This document shows, one piece after another, positions 38,820 to 47,968 of a DNA stretch of 64,000 nt (positions are counted from its first letter, which is position 1; each line of letters begins with the position of its first letter). A model generated the notes under the pieces. It worked only from the letters and a program-made list of their open reading frames with translations. It was not told the origin of the DNA and ran no database searches. The stretch is from an uncultured Rhizobiaceae bacterium. Lineage in GTDB: Bacteria; Pseudomonadota; Alphaproteobacteria; Rhizobiales; Rhizobiaceae. The stretch spans positions 1 through 64,000 of the forward strand of contig CATQIJ010000015.1 of the NCBI GenBank assembly GCA_958296345.1, given 5' to 3'. The position numbers and the translations under genes are program-made.

Positions 38820-39728
38820 ATGTTTAACGTAACCAACAATCAAAAACAGGCGCATGTCATTGTTTGCGGCAATGAAAAAGGTGGCACTGGAAAGACTACG
38901 ACCATCATGCATATAACCATTGCTCTGCTTAATGCTGGTTATAAAGTGGCTACGCTCGATCTTGATACACGCCAACAAAGCTTTAGCCGTTACATTGATA
39001 ATCGAAGTATTTTTGCAACCAGATTTGGCTTTGATTTATCGCTACCAAATCATTTTGTGATTCAACGTGACCATTCTGACTATGTGTCTGACCAAGAAAA
39101 TAATGAATTAAAAAACTTTCTTGGAGTAGTCACTCAAATTCAAGCTGAACATGATTTTGTATTAATTGATACACCAGGCCATGATGGCTACCTCATGCGG
39201 CTAGCACATTCCATGGCGGATACGCTCATCACACCACTAAATGATTCTTACGTTGATTTTGATGTGCTAGGCCAAATTGATCCAGATACAGGAAATGTTG
39301 ATGCCCTATCTCATTATGCCAGAACAGTTAGAGAAGCACGCAGACAGCGCCGTATCGCGGATGGTGGCTTGCTTGATTGGATCGTAGTACGTAATCGTCT
39401 GACCCAAATAAACTCACGTAATAAAGCGGCTATGTATAACAGCCTAAATAGTCTTTCAATGCAACTTGGTTGCCGATTGGCAGAAGGAATTTCAGAGCGC
39501 GTTGTTTTCCGTGAACTTTTCCCAAAAGGCCTCACAGCACTTGATGACTTAGATAAATTATTACCAGATACCCGTTCAAAATCATCTCACCTTTCCGCTA
39601 GACAAGAAGTACGAAGCCTAATTGCTTCGCTCAAACTTCCAATTGATGAATTGAGTAAAAAGCGCCAGCAAGCACGAGATGCATTCTTAGAAAAACAGAC
39701 AAAGCCAGTTGATACAATTGGGATGTAA
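38820..39728 (+). CDS. mipZ: Division-plane positioning ATPase MipZ
   Basis: ParA/MinD-type ATPase that forms a gradient from the poles and blocks FtsZ assembly away from mid-cell. The 302 aa carry the deviant Walker A NEKGGTGKTTTIMH (residues 18-31), the switch LDLDTRQQSF, and DFVLIDTPGHDGYLMRLAHSMADTLITPLNDSYVD in pieces typical of MipZ rather than ParA. The C-terminal region has ERVVFRELFPKGLT. It ends at a bidirectional terminator shared with typA. It works with ParB, which is not in the window. Confidence 0.95.
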   Translation: MFNVTNNQKQAHVIVCGNEKGGTGKTTTIMHITIALLNAGYKVATLDLDTRQQSFSRYIDNRSIFATRFGFDLSLPNHFVIQRDHSDYVSDQENNELKNFLGVVTQIQAEHDFVLIDTPGHDGYLMRLAHSMADTLITPLNDSYVDFDVLGQIDPDTGNVDALSHYARTVREARRQRRIADGGLLDWIVVRNRLTQINSRNKAAMYNSLNSLSMQLGCRLAEGISERVVFRELFPKGLTALDDLDKLLPDTRSKSSHLSARQEVRSLIASLKLPIDELSKKRQQARDAFLEKQTKPVDTIGM

Positions 39729-39731
39729 TTA

Positions 39732-39767
39732 AAAAAGGCGCGTCTGAATTAACAAACGCGCCTTTAA
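39732..39767. terminator. Bidirectional terminator between mipZ and typA
   Basis: AAAGGCGCGT at 39734-39743 pairs with ACGCGCCTTT at 39756-39765, with an A run before and T-rich sequence after, so it serves both convergent genes. Confidence 0.85.
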
Positions 39768-39787
39768 ATTCTATATCTTTTTATGCT

Positions 39788-41611
39788 TTACTCAGCAGAA
39801 GATTGTGCTGAACGCATTTGGCGTTTGCGCTCAATTGGATCAAGGACACGTTTGCGTAGGCGAATGTTTAGCGGTGTTACTTCCACTAGTTCTTCGTCTG
39901 TGATGTAAGCCAATGACTTTTCAAGTGTCATGTTTAGCGGCGTTGTTACTTTAATTGCCTCATCTTTGCCTGATGAACGCATGTTCGTAAGCTGCTTGCC
40001 TTTAAGAACGTTTACTTCCAAGTCGTTACCACGTGAGTGCTCACCAACGATCATGCCTTGATAAACTTTATCACCAGGGTGGATCATCATTGGACCACGG
40101 TCTTCTAGGTGGAACATTGCGAACGCAACAGCTACACCATCAGCATTAGAGATAAGCGCGCCTGTATGACGTTGCTCGATATCACCGCGATATGGCTGAT
40201 ACTCAAGGAAAGTACGGTTAAAGATCGCTGTTCCGCGTGTGTCTGTCATAAGCTCTGACAAATAACCGATCAAACCGCGTGTTGGTGCGTGGAATACCAA
40301 ACGCACACGACCACCGCCTGATGGCTTCATCTCAACAAGGTCTGCACGGCGTTGACTTAGTTTTTCAACCACTGCACCTGAGAACTCTTCATCAACATCA
40401 ATGATAGCTTCTTCAACAGGCTCAATTTTCACGCCGTTTTCGTCTTTTTGCATCAATACGCGCGGGCGACCAACTGTCATCTCAAAGCCTTCACGGCGCA
40501 TTGTTTCAATTACGATCGCTAGCTGTAATTCGCCGCGACCTGCAACTTCATATGCATCTGTGCCTTCAACTTGTGTCACTTTAAGCGCCACATTGCCTTC
40601 AGCTTCTTTCATCAGGCGGTCACGAATGACACGGCTTTGCACTTTATCGCCTTCACGGCCAGCCAATGGGCCATCGTTTACACGGAAAGTCATTGAAAGT
40701 GTTGGTGGATCAATTGGTTGTGCTTCAATTGGCTCTTTAAGGCCAGGATTAACAAGCGTGTCCGCAACTGTAGCTTTTGAAAGGCCCGCGATAGATACAA
40801 TATCACCAGCTTTTGCTTGTGTTACCGGCTTACGCTCAAGGCCATCAAAAGAGAGAACTTGCGTAATACGTCCCTGCTCTACAATCTTACCTTCTTGATC
40901 CAGCGCATGAATAGCTTGGTTAGGTACTGCAGTGCCAGATGTTATTTTACCTGTAAGAATTCGTCCCAAATATGGGTTGGCTTCGATTGTGGTTGCCAAC
41001 ATGCGGAACTCACCCTCTTCAACAGCAGGCTCAGGAACGTGCTGCATCACAAGGTCAAGCAATGGTGCCATATCATCTTTTGGACCATCAGGATCCATAG
41101 CCATCCAGCCTTCTTTTGCAGAACCATAAAGAACGTGGAAATCCAGCTGTTCTTCGTTTGCTTCAAGAATGCCGAAAAGATCGAACACTTCGTCAAGAAC
41201 CCAATCAGGGCGACCGTCTGGCTTGTCGATTTTGTTGATTGCAACGATTGGCTTAAGGCCAAGTTTTAGTGCCTTTGCCAAAACGAACTTAGTTTGAGGC
41301 ATTGGGCCTTCAGCAGCATCCACAAGAATGATAACACCGTCGACCATATTAAGAATGCGCTCAACTTCACCGCCAAAGTCTGCGTGGCCGGGAGTATCAA
41401 CGATGTTGATACGATCGCCTTTCCACTGAACCGACGTCACTTTAGCAAGAATAGTGATGCCACGTTCTTTTTCGAGATCGTTTGAATCCATTGCACGTTC
41501 ATCAACCTGTTGGTTTTCACGGAATGTACCTGATTGCTTTAGTAGAACGTCGATCAGCGTGGTTTTGCCATGGTCAACGTGCGCGATAATCGCGATATTA
41601 CGAAGTGTCAT
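39788..41611 (-). CDS. typA: Ribosome-associated GTPase TypA/BipA
   Basis: Translational GTPase of 607 aa, needed for ribosome assembly and stress adaptation. The G motifs are [16 protein letters not shown] (G1, residue 9), RGITILAK (G2), [17 protein letters not shown] (G3) and NKIDKPD (G4). Elongation-factor beta-barrel, III and V domains follow, and the C-terminal domain has [19 protein letters not shown] and [18 protein letters not shown]. It is transcribed away from tRNA-Leu, about 350 bp downstream of it on the same strand. Confidence 0.97.
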   Translation of the reverse strand: MTLRNIAIIAHVDHGKTTLIDVLLKQSGTFRENQQVDERAMDSNDLEKERGITILAKVTSVQWKGDRINIVDTPGHADFGGEVERILNMVDGVIILVDAAEGPMPQTKFVLAKALKLGLKPIVAINKIDKPDGRPDWVLDEVFDLFGILEANEEQLDFHVLYGSAKEGWMAMDPDGPKDDMAPLLDLVMQHVPEPAVEEGEFRMLATTIEANPYLGRILTGKITSGTAVPNQAIHALDQEGKIVEQGRITQVLSFDGLERKPVTQAKAGDIVSIAGLSKATVADTLVNPGLKEPIEAQPIDPPTLSMTFRVNDGPLAGREGDKVQSRVIRDRLMKEAEGNVALKVTQVEGTDAYEVAGRGELQLAIVIETMRREGFEMTVGRPRVLMQKDENGVKIEPVEEAIIDVDEEFSGAVVEKLSQRRADLVEMKPSGGGRVRLVFHAPTRGLIGYLSELMTDTRGTAIFNRTFLEYQPYRGDIEQRHTGALISNADGVAVAFAMFHLEDRGPMMIHPGDKVYQGMIVGEHSRGNDLEVNVLKGKQLTNMRSSGKDEAIKVTTPLNMTLEKSLAYITDEELVEVTPLNIRLRKRVLDPIERKRQMRSAQSSAE

Positions 41612-41805
41612 AATTGAACCTGATAATGTTGTTGGATGCTGGGAAATGCATACCGCTGGCGTAACATAAAACTATAACGCCAAGATTTAAGTTTCTTGCC
41701 GCGCTTCTACGCTGTTTATTGGGGAGTTACAAGAGGGAAAGCCCTGATAATCTTTAGGTAGTTAAGAACCGATACAGAAGTTGGAAAACTTAGAACCGTT
41801 AAGAT

Positions 41806-41831
41806 TCTCGTCGTTTCTTTGAAACGCCTGC
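41806..41831 (-). repeat. Hairpin repeat, copy 1
   Basis: On minus, GCAGGCGTTTC-AAA-GAAACGACGAGA: a 6-bp stem CGTTTC/GAAACG in constant flanks GCAGG and ACGAGA. A second small hairpin, CTAGC-AA-GCTAG, lies directly before it on minus. Copy 2 is 95 bp away and keeps the flanks while the stem bases differ. Confidence 0.65.
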
Positions 41832-41900
41832 TAGCTTGCTAGTTTTGGATATTTTATCTGCCACTTTGCTTTGCAAAGCGGCTTTGGTGAAACATGAATC

Positions 41901-41928
41901 TCTCGTCGTTTGTTGTACAAACGCCTGC
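41901..41928 (-). repeat. Hairpin repeat, copy 2
   Basis: On minus, GCAGGCGTTTGT-ACA-ACAAACG-ACGAGA: a 7-bp stem in the same flanks as copy 1. Here too another small hairpin (GCCG ... CGGC) precedes it on minus. The changed stem positions are compensated on the other arm. Confidence 0.65.
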
Positions 41929-41964
41929 CGCTTCTGCGTCGGCGATCGTTTTGCGATCTTGACT

Positions 41965-42051
41965 TGGTGCGGCCGAGAAGACTCGAACTTCCACGGGTTT
42001 TACCCCACAGCGACCTCAACGCTGCGCGTCTACCAATTCCGCCACGGCCGC
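41965..42051 (-). tRNA. tRNA-Leu (anticodon GAG)
   Basis: 87 nt including the encoded CCA (TGG at 41965-41967 on plus). On minus the acceptor arm starts GCGGCCG and closes with the complementary bases before the discriminator A. The D arm is TGGCGGAATTGGTAGACGC, the anticodon loop TTGAGGT gives GAG, and the T arm contains GTTCGAGTC. A long variable arm, as expected for a class II tRNA, lies between them (GTGGGGTAAAACCCGT). Confidence 0.96.
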
Positions 42052-42197
42052 AGCTAGTAGGTTGAAATTCATCAACTTGGGTGAAGTAACAAATCAAATG
42101 ACTTGAAACAAGAGAAATAACACACAGGCGTGAACTTTATTTGCTTGCAGCTCTAGCATACTTGCAACGCCCCCTTTTACCATGCCAAGAAAGAACT

Positions 42198-42920
42198 ATG
42201 AAAACCTCTTCTAACCCGCAGCGTGATACGCTTTCTACCAAATCTATGCACAAGCAATCTGATGATGCTGTTGCATGGGAAATTGCACCTAAGCTAGTCG
42301 ACTACGAGCAAGCGGTTGCTCGTATGGAGGCCTTGGCTCAAGGGATATCGAACGGCAGCGAACAAGAGCGAGCGTGGCTTGTAGAGCATCCACCGCTCTA
42401 TACCGCTGGTACGAGTTCTTCTGATGAACATTTGTTGAACAACACCTTTCCAGTTTTTTCAACGGGTCGAGGTGGTGAACATACCTATCATGGGCCTGGG
42501 CAACGGGTTTGTTATGTGATGCTCAATTTAAATAACCGCGTTCAAGACTTACGCCTTTATGTGGCAATGCTTGAGCAGTGGATTATCAACACGCTTGATC
42601 AATTCAATATCAAAGGCGAGCGACGTGAAGATCGTGTTGGTGTTTGGGTTAAGCGCCCTACTTTGCCTGCGCTTCCAGATGGAACTCTGCGTGAAGACAA
42701 GATTGCTGCTATTGGGATTCGCGTTCGCAGGTGGGTAACGTTCCACGGCATTGCTATCAACGTAGAACCAGAACTCTCCCATTATGAAGGCATAATCCCC
42801 TGCGGCGTACAAGGACATGGCATCACAAGTTTGGTGGATTTAGGCTTGCCTGTGACGATGGAAGACTTGGACATTGCCTTAAAGCAAGAATTTGAAAAGT
42901 TATTTGGTAAGACCCAATAA
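42198..42920 (+). CDS. lipB: Octanoyltransferase LipB
   Basis: Transfers octanoate from acyl carrier protein to lipoyl domains, the first step of lipoate assembly. The 240 aa contain the [19 protein letters not shown] block (about residue 95), the lysine region [19 protein letters not shown] and the catalytic cysteine in [15 protein letters not shown]. The frame is open upstream to 42141, but ATG 42198 with AAGAAAG before it is better supported. It diverges from tRNA-Leu and ends at a terminator. Confidence 0.95.
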   Translation: MKTSSNPQRDTLSTKSMHKQSDDAVAWEIAPKLVDYEQAVARMEALAQGISNGSEQERAWLVEHPPLYTAGTSSSDEHLLNNTFPVFSTGRGGEHTYHGPGQRVCYVMLNLNNRVQDLRLYVAMLEQWIINTLDQFNIKGERREDRVGVWVKRPTLPALPDGTLREDKIAAIGIRVRRWVTFHGIAINVEPELSHYEGIIPCGVQGHGITSLVDLGLPVTMEDLDIALKQEFEKLFGKTQ

Positions 42921-42948
42921 AAAAGGCGCTGCCAAGCAACGCCTTTTT
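42919..42948. terminator. Terminator after lipB
   Basis: AAAAGGCG (42921-42928) pairs with CGCCTTTT (42940-42947) around a loop of 11 nt. The stop codon of lipB touches it. A and T runs on either side let it also end the convergent transcript. Confidence 0.88.
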
Positions 42949-42976
42949 GAGAAATTCTTGATTCTTTTGAATCACA

Positions 42977-43977
42977 TCACGCTACTTTATCAAGTAGCGG
43001 TTTAAGTGATGAATGAAGCGATGGACTTTCTTGTTTTAGGTAAGAAACCAGCGCTTTTTCATTGTCATGCAGCACACCATCACGGCCAATGCGCTCTACT
43101 AACCAATGGCTTTCGCCGCTATCAATTGCATTTGCAGTTTGCTCTTCGGCTTCAAGCTGTTCATTACGTTCGGCCCAAGCGTCATCCATGGTATCTGAAC
43201 CACTACGCATTACACCGCCAAAAAGCCACCCTTCATGATATCGCCTACAGATGAAAGGGTTTTGGAGAGCATGCCTGAAACATCTGCAGTTGTGTCATCC
43301 AACCATGCCTCACGGCGCATTACTTCTTTACGATCGATAGCGTGATATCCACCTGCAGACATTAGATGACAGCTCACAGCCTTGATGAATACATCGCTCC
43401 ATTCCGCATGGTTCTCAGCTTCAATCGTCATATCGTTTAATTCAAACAAGACTTCGACTTCTTCTTTAGAAACAGCTAAACGCCCTTCTGCCCCTACTCC
43501 GTACATTACACGGCGAAGAAGGTTTGCTTCTGGTGCGCCTATAACGCCTGCTTTAAGTTCATTATTGCATAAAAGAGCGCCATTGCCTTCAAGTACGGCT
43601 ACAGCAACCTGCTCTAATGCAAAGGCTGCAAAGAGTGTCGGCACTTGTGTTGCGCGTTCAATTACTTTTACGACAAGCTCAAGCTCTGAATTTGAATCAA
43701 GACGCCCGTCTTTAGTGATCTGAGCAACAAGCCAATCTGCATTATTATCGCTCATATAGCCATGAGGCTTTGCTTGATTGACACAATAATCAACCATGAC
43801 TTCAACAAAGAAGTCATTCCAAGCCTTACATGTATCTTCAACACTGTCGTTTAGCGCGAAAACGCCTTCTGCTTCTGCGCGAGACACAAGCATATCTTCA
43901 AATACTTCGCGGCGGAAGGTGATGACATCCTCATCAGAAATACGCGACTGGTCTTGTAACAGATGTGTAAAATCCAT
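42977..43977 (-). pseudogene. Conserved rhizobial protein with repeated module, frameshifted
   Basis: The first frame starts at ATG 43977 (MDFTHLLQDQSRISDEDV) and ends at 43210 after DIMKGGFLAV. The second begins there with MRSGSDTMDDAWAERNE. One more A in the run of five at 43220-43224 on plus joins them as GGFFGGVMRSGSDTMDD in a 333-aa protein. Two modules resemble each other: ADWLVAQITKDGRLDSNSEL near residue 77 and SHWLVERIGRDGVLHDNEKA near the C-terminus, perhaps with a third (VISRAEAE-like VSKEEVEVLFELND) between. It is cytoplasmic and I know no function. The start region contains an 18-bp duplication. Confidence 0.8.
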
Positions 43978-44012
43978 CTGAATTCTCTTTCGGTTCTGAA
44001 TTCTCTTTCGGT
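43977..44012. repeat. 18-bp perfect tandem duplication at a start codon
   Basis: TCTGAATTCTCTTTCGGT at 43977-43994 recurs exactly at 43995-44012. On minus this doubles ACCGAAAGAGAATTCAGA, which holds the likely ribosome-binding sequence AAAGAGAA just before the ATG at 43977. Confidence 0.95.
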
Positions 44013-44072
44013 AAAATCCCCTAGTGAGAAAAATATACAAGAATAATTTTGATAATTAACGAATGAGTATGG

Positions 44073-45065
44073 TTAAGGTCTGGTTAAAATTTGATCTTCT
44101 ACAATCTCTTCATTAGTCTCTTTTTCGAGCTTTTGTTCCCGCAAGAATATATATATGCCCGAACCAATAATAATGGATATGCCAATCCATTGAACAGATG
44201 CCGGAAATTCATTGAAGACCACATATCCCAAAATCGTAGCGCTTACGATTTCAACATACTGAAAAGGCGCCAGAACTGAAGCAGGTGCCATTGTAAAGGC
44301 AATCACGATCAGCACGTGTGAAGCGACAGCAAACAGACCTATACCCAACAAAAGCGACCATGCCTGATTGTTTGTTGGTAGTGAAAGACCAAAATCAACG
44401 GAGCCGAGTGGCGTACCAACAGCCAGAATAGCACCACAGATTAAAACGCCACCAATGCCTGCATAAAACTGCATCACTAGAGGCTCTTGGTTGCTTCCAG
44501 AAATTCTGGTTAGAATTAGATAAACAGAAAACAAGAAAGCTGTACAAAGTGGTAGTAGCGAAACCAAACCAAAAAGCTCATAGCTTGGCCGAATAACAAT
44601 AATAGCACCGCCAAACCCAATGACAGCTGCGGTTACGCGCCTCCAGCCAACCTTCTCACCTAAGAAAATAGACGACATAAGCATTACGATAAGCGGCTCC
44701 ACAAAAAACACAGCAATAGCATCAGCCAAAGGCATGTATTTAATCGCAGTAAAAAACAACATCGCCGCCAAGCCCATAATCATACCGCGAAGAATATTGA
44801 CCCATGAAAACACATATTTCAACGCACCTTTTGACCATGCAACAGCAACGAAAGCACCCAGGAAAACACTTTGAACGACAAATCGCCCAAAGGTTACAGT
44901 TGCCGGACTAACATCTGATTGGGTTGCCAGTGACTTGGCGATCGCATCCATCACAGGTGCAAATAACATTGCTGCAACCATGATCATCATGGCTCGAGCA
45001 ATTTGCGTATTGGCAGAAGAATTAGTCACTGATGTCTCGCTTAAAAATAGTTTCTTAAGCTTCAA
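44073..45065 (-). CDS. EamA-family (DMT) transporter
   Basis: A 330-aa inner-membrane protein with ten helices in two EamA repeats (IMVAAMLFAPVMDAIAKSLA opening the first, LLPLCTAFLFSVYLILTRI the second) and a charged C-terminal tail. Blocks such as RFVVQSVFLGAFVA and PLADAIAVFFVEPLIVMLMS are typical of the RarD/YdcZ-like branch found in rhizobia. The substrate is unknown. The apparent start is TTG directly after the stop of the cyclase gene; the ATG at MMIMVAAM is a possible later start. Confidence 0.88.
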   Translation of the reverse strand: MKLKKLFLSETSVTNSSANTQIARAMMIMVAAMLFAPVMDAIAKSLATQSDVSPATVTFGRFVVQSVFLGAFVAVAWSKGALKYVFSWVNILRGMIMGLAAMLFFTAIKYMPLADAIAVFFVEPLIVMLMSSIFLGEKVGWRRVTAAVIGFGGAIIVIRPSYELFGLVSLLPLCTAFLFSVYLILTRISGSNQEPLVMQFYAGIGGVLICGAILAVGTPLGSVDFGLSLPTNNQAWSLLLGIGLFAVASHVLIVIAFTMAPASVLAPFQYVEIVSATILGYVVFNEFPASVQWIGISIIIGSGIYIFLREQKLEKETNEEIVEDQILTRP

Positions 45066-46040
45066 TCACAATTTCAGAAACTGCAAGCTTTTTTTTGCTG
45101 AGCCTTTGACAGCTTTCTCACCCAGCGGTTTTGTTGTGATACCTTCTGGTAATGACATTCTCATAAGAACATCATCGCTTATTAGGTACGGAATGTTTAG
45201 CTGCTTAGCTAGTCCTTCAAGTCGTGATGTTAAATTTAACGTATTTCCTAGATATGTGATTTGTCGTTTTCTACGCCCCATCTCTCCAACAACAATTGAA
45301 CCACCATGCATTGCTGCTCGTATCTTTGGGGAAACGCCAAATTCTTCTAAAATTGTATCGTGTTTTACTTCACAAACTTTATTCAATTCGCTTATGGCTA
45401 CTAATGCTTTGGTGTTGAGTTCTTTTTCATCAGAAAAAGGCCAAACAATAAAAATTGCGTCTCCAACATATGAATGGACTTCGCCACCATGCGCATGAAT
45501 TACGTCGTCAAATAATACAAATAGCCTGTTTAGAAACTCATGGAATTTATCATCACCAATTTTTTGTGCTGCAGCAGTTGAACCCAGTACATCAACAATC
45601 ATGAAAATACGCTCTTCTGTCTGCGGCTTATAATAATTTCCTATGATGAGGTTTTTAAGTGTTCGAGAGCCGATGAAAACTCGCATCTGCATCCAGAAGA
45701 TAATTGCCGCTAAAATTACAACAGAAAATCCTATGTCTGTTAAAACATCGCCAATTTCGTCACCAATTAAAAATATCCGAGTGCCAATAATCTTTGAGAA
45801 TATAAACTGCACAAGCAGAATTGAAGCAATTATAATAGATAGATGCACCACAATACGAATGAAAAATGATGCATAAAAAGGAAGGGCGCGGATTTTTGAT
45901 TCTGGCCTGTTTATAAAAAACAGTTCAAACGCCGAAGAGCCTCCGGACAATAAAGCGCCAATACTAATTCCTATCCATGCATTACCTATAGAATCGGGGC
46001 GTGAAAGATAAACTGCTGCAGTATAGAAGTATCCAATCAC
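45066..46040 (-). CDS. Membrane-bound class III adenylate/guanylate cyclase
   Basis: Makes a cyclic nucleotide, probably cAMP. Residues 1-130 hold four membrane helices (GNAWIGISIGALLSGGSSAFELFF; ASFFIRIVVHLSIIIAS in two parts). The catalytic domain follows from about residue 145: ERIFMIVDVLGSTAAAQKIG carries the first metal aspartate, HSYVGDAIFIVWP the second, and KRQITYLGNTLNLTSRLEGLAKQ the transition-state region. It starts at GTG preceded by a run of seven G, so the N-terminus may be slightly longer or shorter. It directly precedes the EamA gene. Confidence 0.9.
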   Translation of the reverse strand: MIGYFYTAAVYLSRPDSIGNAWIGISIGALLSGGSSAFELFFINRPESKIRALPFYASFFIRIVVHLSIIIASILLVQFIFSKIIGTRIFLIGDEIGDVLTDIGFSVVILAAIIFWMQMRVFIGSRTLKNLIIGNYYKPQTEERIFMIVDVLGSTAAAQKIGDDKFHEFLNRLFVLFDDVIHAHGGEVHSYVGDAIFIVWPFSDEKELNTKALVAISELNKVCEVKHDTILEEFGVSPKIRAAMHGGSIVVGEMGRRKRQITYLGNTLNLTSRLEGLAKQLNIPYLISDDVLMRMSLPEGITTKPLGEKAVKGSAKKSLQFLKL

Positions 46041-46106
46041 TCCCCCCCTAATATCACTGTAAAAAATATTATCTGTAGATAGCTTTGGTGTTGTTTAAAC
46101 ATAACT

Positions 46107-46901
46107 TCAAGCCTCTAAAACAATTGCTTTCAATAATTTATCGGCAACTGAAAAATCAATCCATTTTTGTGCACGGCGTTCTTGAGCTTCGTAGTCATCA
46201 CCCCATTGTGAGATGTTCCAGTCTTCATCAACGTGCGCTGCTGCCCAAGCCTTTTCTGCATCAAGATGCTCATCTGCGAGCGCAAGTGCAATCAAGGCTG
46301 AGCCTGAAACGGATGTGAATGTATGCAGTGAAGCAAGTTTGAAAGGATCTTCGTGGTTTTTTAAACGTGAACCAAAAATTGCAATTGCTTCTTTGGGTTG
46401 CGTTATGAAAGCAATGCCCTCGCCTGTTTCAAATGAGGCACCAAAGCTTTGCGCCCAATCCAAAATTGGATCCCAATGTTCACGTTGTTTTTCAACTAGC
46501 CCTTGTGGGTTTGCAGCACGATAGCAGACTAAATCAGACGATGCGTAACGTGTGATATCTTCCATCACCGCTTGCATTTCATTGACCACGCCATCAACCG
46601 CTGTATTGGCAAGGCGCGTTGCAGGCATTTTTAGCGGATTGATAACTTCTTCTGCTGCATTCCACTCATCGGCAATAATTTGCGCAGAGACTTTTCCTGG
46701 CAACATCAACACTTGTTTGCCTGGTGTTTTTACAGGTCGGCCATCAAGAGCAATTGAATAACCGCCGTCAGCTTCTTCTGCAGTTGCTTGTTTATAAAAT
46801 TTCTTTGGGAATTTTTGCAGATCACGCTCTCGGTTTGCTTTACCTGCACCAATGTCGCCTCTTGCTACAGCACCTTCTGCATCTTCTAGTATGTCACGCA
46901 T
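46107..46901 (-). CDS. ATP12-family chaperone protein
   Basis: A 264-aa homologue of the mitochondrial ATP12 assembly factor, which protects the F1 alpha subunit before assembly. Typical blocks are FYKQATAEEADGGYSIALDG, LDGRPVKTPGKQVL, PLKMPATRLANTAVDGV, YRAANPQGLVEKQREHWDP and FTSVSGSALIALAL. It is one of the alphaproteobacterial marker genes shared with mitochondria. It lies 29 bp after rluC in the same direction. Confidence 0.95.
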   Translation of the reverse strand: MRDILEDAEGAVARGDIGAGKANRERDLQKFPKKFYKQATAEEADGGYSIALDGRPVKTPGKQVLMLPGKVSAQIIADEWNAAEEVINPLKMPATRLANTAVDGVVNEMQAVMEDITRYASSDLVCYRAANPQGLVEKQREHWDPILDWAQSFGASFETGEGIAFITQPKEAIAIFGSRLKNHEDPFKLASLHTFTSVSGSALIALALADEHLDAEKAWAAAHVDEDWNISQWGDDYEAQERRAQKWIDFSVADKLLKAIVLEA

Positions 46902-46930
46902 TTTCTTTATTCCAGAATTATTGAGTCAAA

Positions 46931-47935
46931 TCAGATAGTGAATTCTTCATCATCGGCATCTGACTCGTTTAGCCCAAGTAAGTTAAACGTCTGCACCATG
47001 TGTGGAGGTAGCGGGGCTTTTACTTCTAACATACCACCACCCGACGGATGCGGAATACGAATACGCCTTGCATGAAGGTGTAAACGTTTTTGTATACCAC
47101 CTGGGAAATCCCAGTCTTCAATATCAAAATATTTTGGGTCGCCCAAAATTGGATGTTCGATGTGCATTGTGTGTACACGTAACTGGTGCGTGCGACCTGT
47201 AATCGGGCTTAACTCCAACCAAGAAATATTTGGCCCAGCGTTATCAACCACACGATACTTAGTCACAGCATGGTCAGCCCCGCGCTCACCATGTCTTGCA
47301 ATACGCATTTTATCACCCTCAGGTGTTTGTTCACGCAGGAGATATGTTGAGATTTGTGCTTGGCGTTTACGGGGTACTCCACGACAAATTGCCCAATAGA
47401 ATTTTTCTGTTGTGCGATGACGAAAGGCTTTTGTTAACTCTTGAGCAGCACCGCGCGTACGCGCAACTACAAGCACACCAGAGGTTTCACGATCGAGTCT
47501 ATGAACAAGTCTTGGCTTTTCCCCTTTTTGGCTTCGCATTGATTCTAACATGGAATCCACATGGCGGTTCACTCCAGAACCACCCTGCACTGCTAGCCCT
47601 GCCGGTTTATTGAATACAAGCACTTTTTTGTCTTCGTGCAATAACATGGATTGCAATACATCTAGATCGTTACGATCACGGATTGTATTGCGGGTTAGTG
47701 GTCCGTTAATTGGTGCAGCACCAAGTGACGTTACTTGCGGAGGCAGACGAACAGATTGCCCTGCTGCAACACGTGTGTCTGATTTTGCACGCTTGCCATC
47801 TAACCTGATTTGTCCAGAACGAAGGAGCTTTTGCAATTGTCCAAAGGCAAGCCCTGAAAAATGCAGTTTAAACCAACGGTCCAAGCGCATACCTGCTTCA
47901 TCTGAGTCGACGGTTTTAGTTTCAATTCCGGCCAT
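46931..47935 (-). CDS. rluC: RluA-family 23S rRNA pseudouridine synthase
   Basis: Isomerises uridines in 23S rRNA. The 334 aa begin with an S4 RNA-binding domain (RLDRWFKLHFSGLAFGQLQKL, with SGQIRLDGKRAK), followed by the catalytic domain. The active-site aspartate is in HRLDRETSGVLVVART (about residue 145), and GRTHQLRVHTMHIEHPILGD is the second conserved block. The S4-containing RluC/RluD-type layout fits rluC; assignment to positions 955/2504/2580 is by family only. Typical rhizobial order is crcB-rluC-ATP12. Confidence 0.93.
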   Translation of the reverse strand: MAGIETKTVDSDEAGMRLDRWFKLHFSGLAFGQLQKLLRSGQIRLDGKRAKSDTRVAAGQSVRLPPQVTSLGAAPINGPLTRNTIRDRNDLDVLQSMLLHEDKKVLVFNKPAGLAVQGGSGVNRHVDSMLESMRSQKGEKPRLVHRLDRETSGVLVVARTRGAAQELTKAFRHRTTEKFYWAICRGVPRKRQAQISTYLLREQTPEGDKMRIARHGERGADHAVTKYRVVDNAGPNISWLELSPITGRTHQLRVHTMHIEHPILGDPKYFDIEDWDFPGGIQKRLHLHARRIRIPHPSGGGMLEVKAPLPPHMVQTFNLLGLNESDADDEEFTI

Positions 47936-47968
47936 AATGTTTTTCTTTATTTATTTCTTGGATCTGTC

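Larger units (their letters stand above)
41612..41964 (-). other. tRNA-Leu to typA spacer with two copies of a hairpin repeat
   Basis: No gene is visible in this 353-bp spacer. It contains a pair of related hairpin elements at 41806-41831 and 41901-41928 (annotated separately) and the self-complementary GCTTTGCAAAGC near 41868-41879. The part nearest typA must hold its promoter, which I could not place with confidence. Confidence 0.5.

Noticed and set aside
41831-42097. 88-codon minus frame over tRNA-Leu
   Set aside because: It includes the tRNA itself (GRGGIGRRAALRS is translated tRNA sequence).
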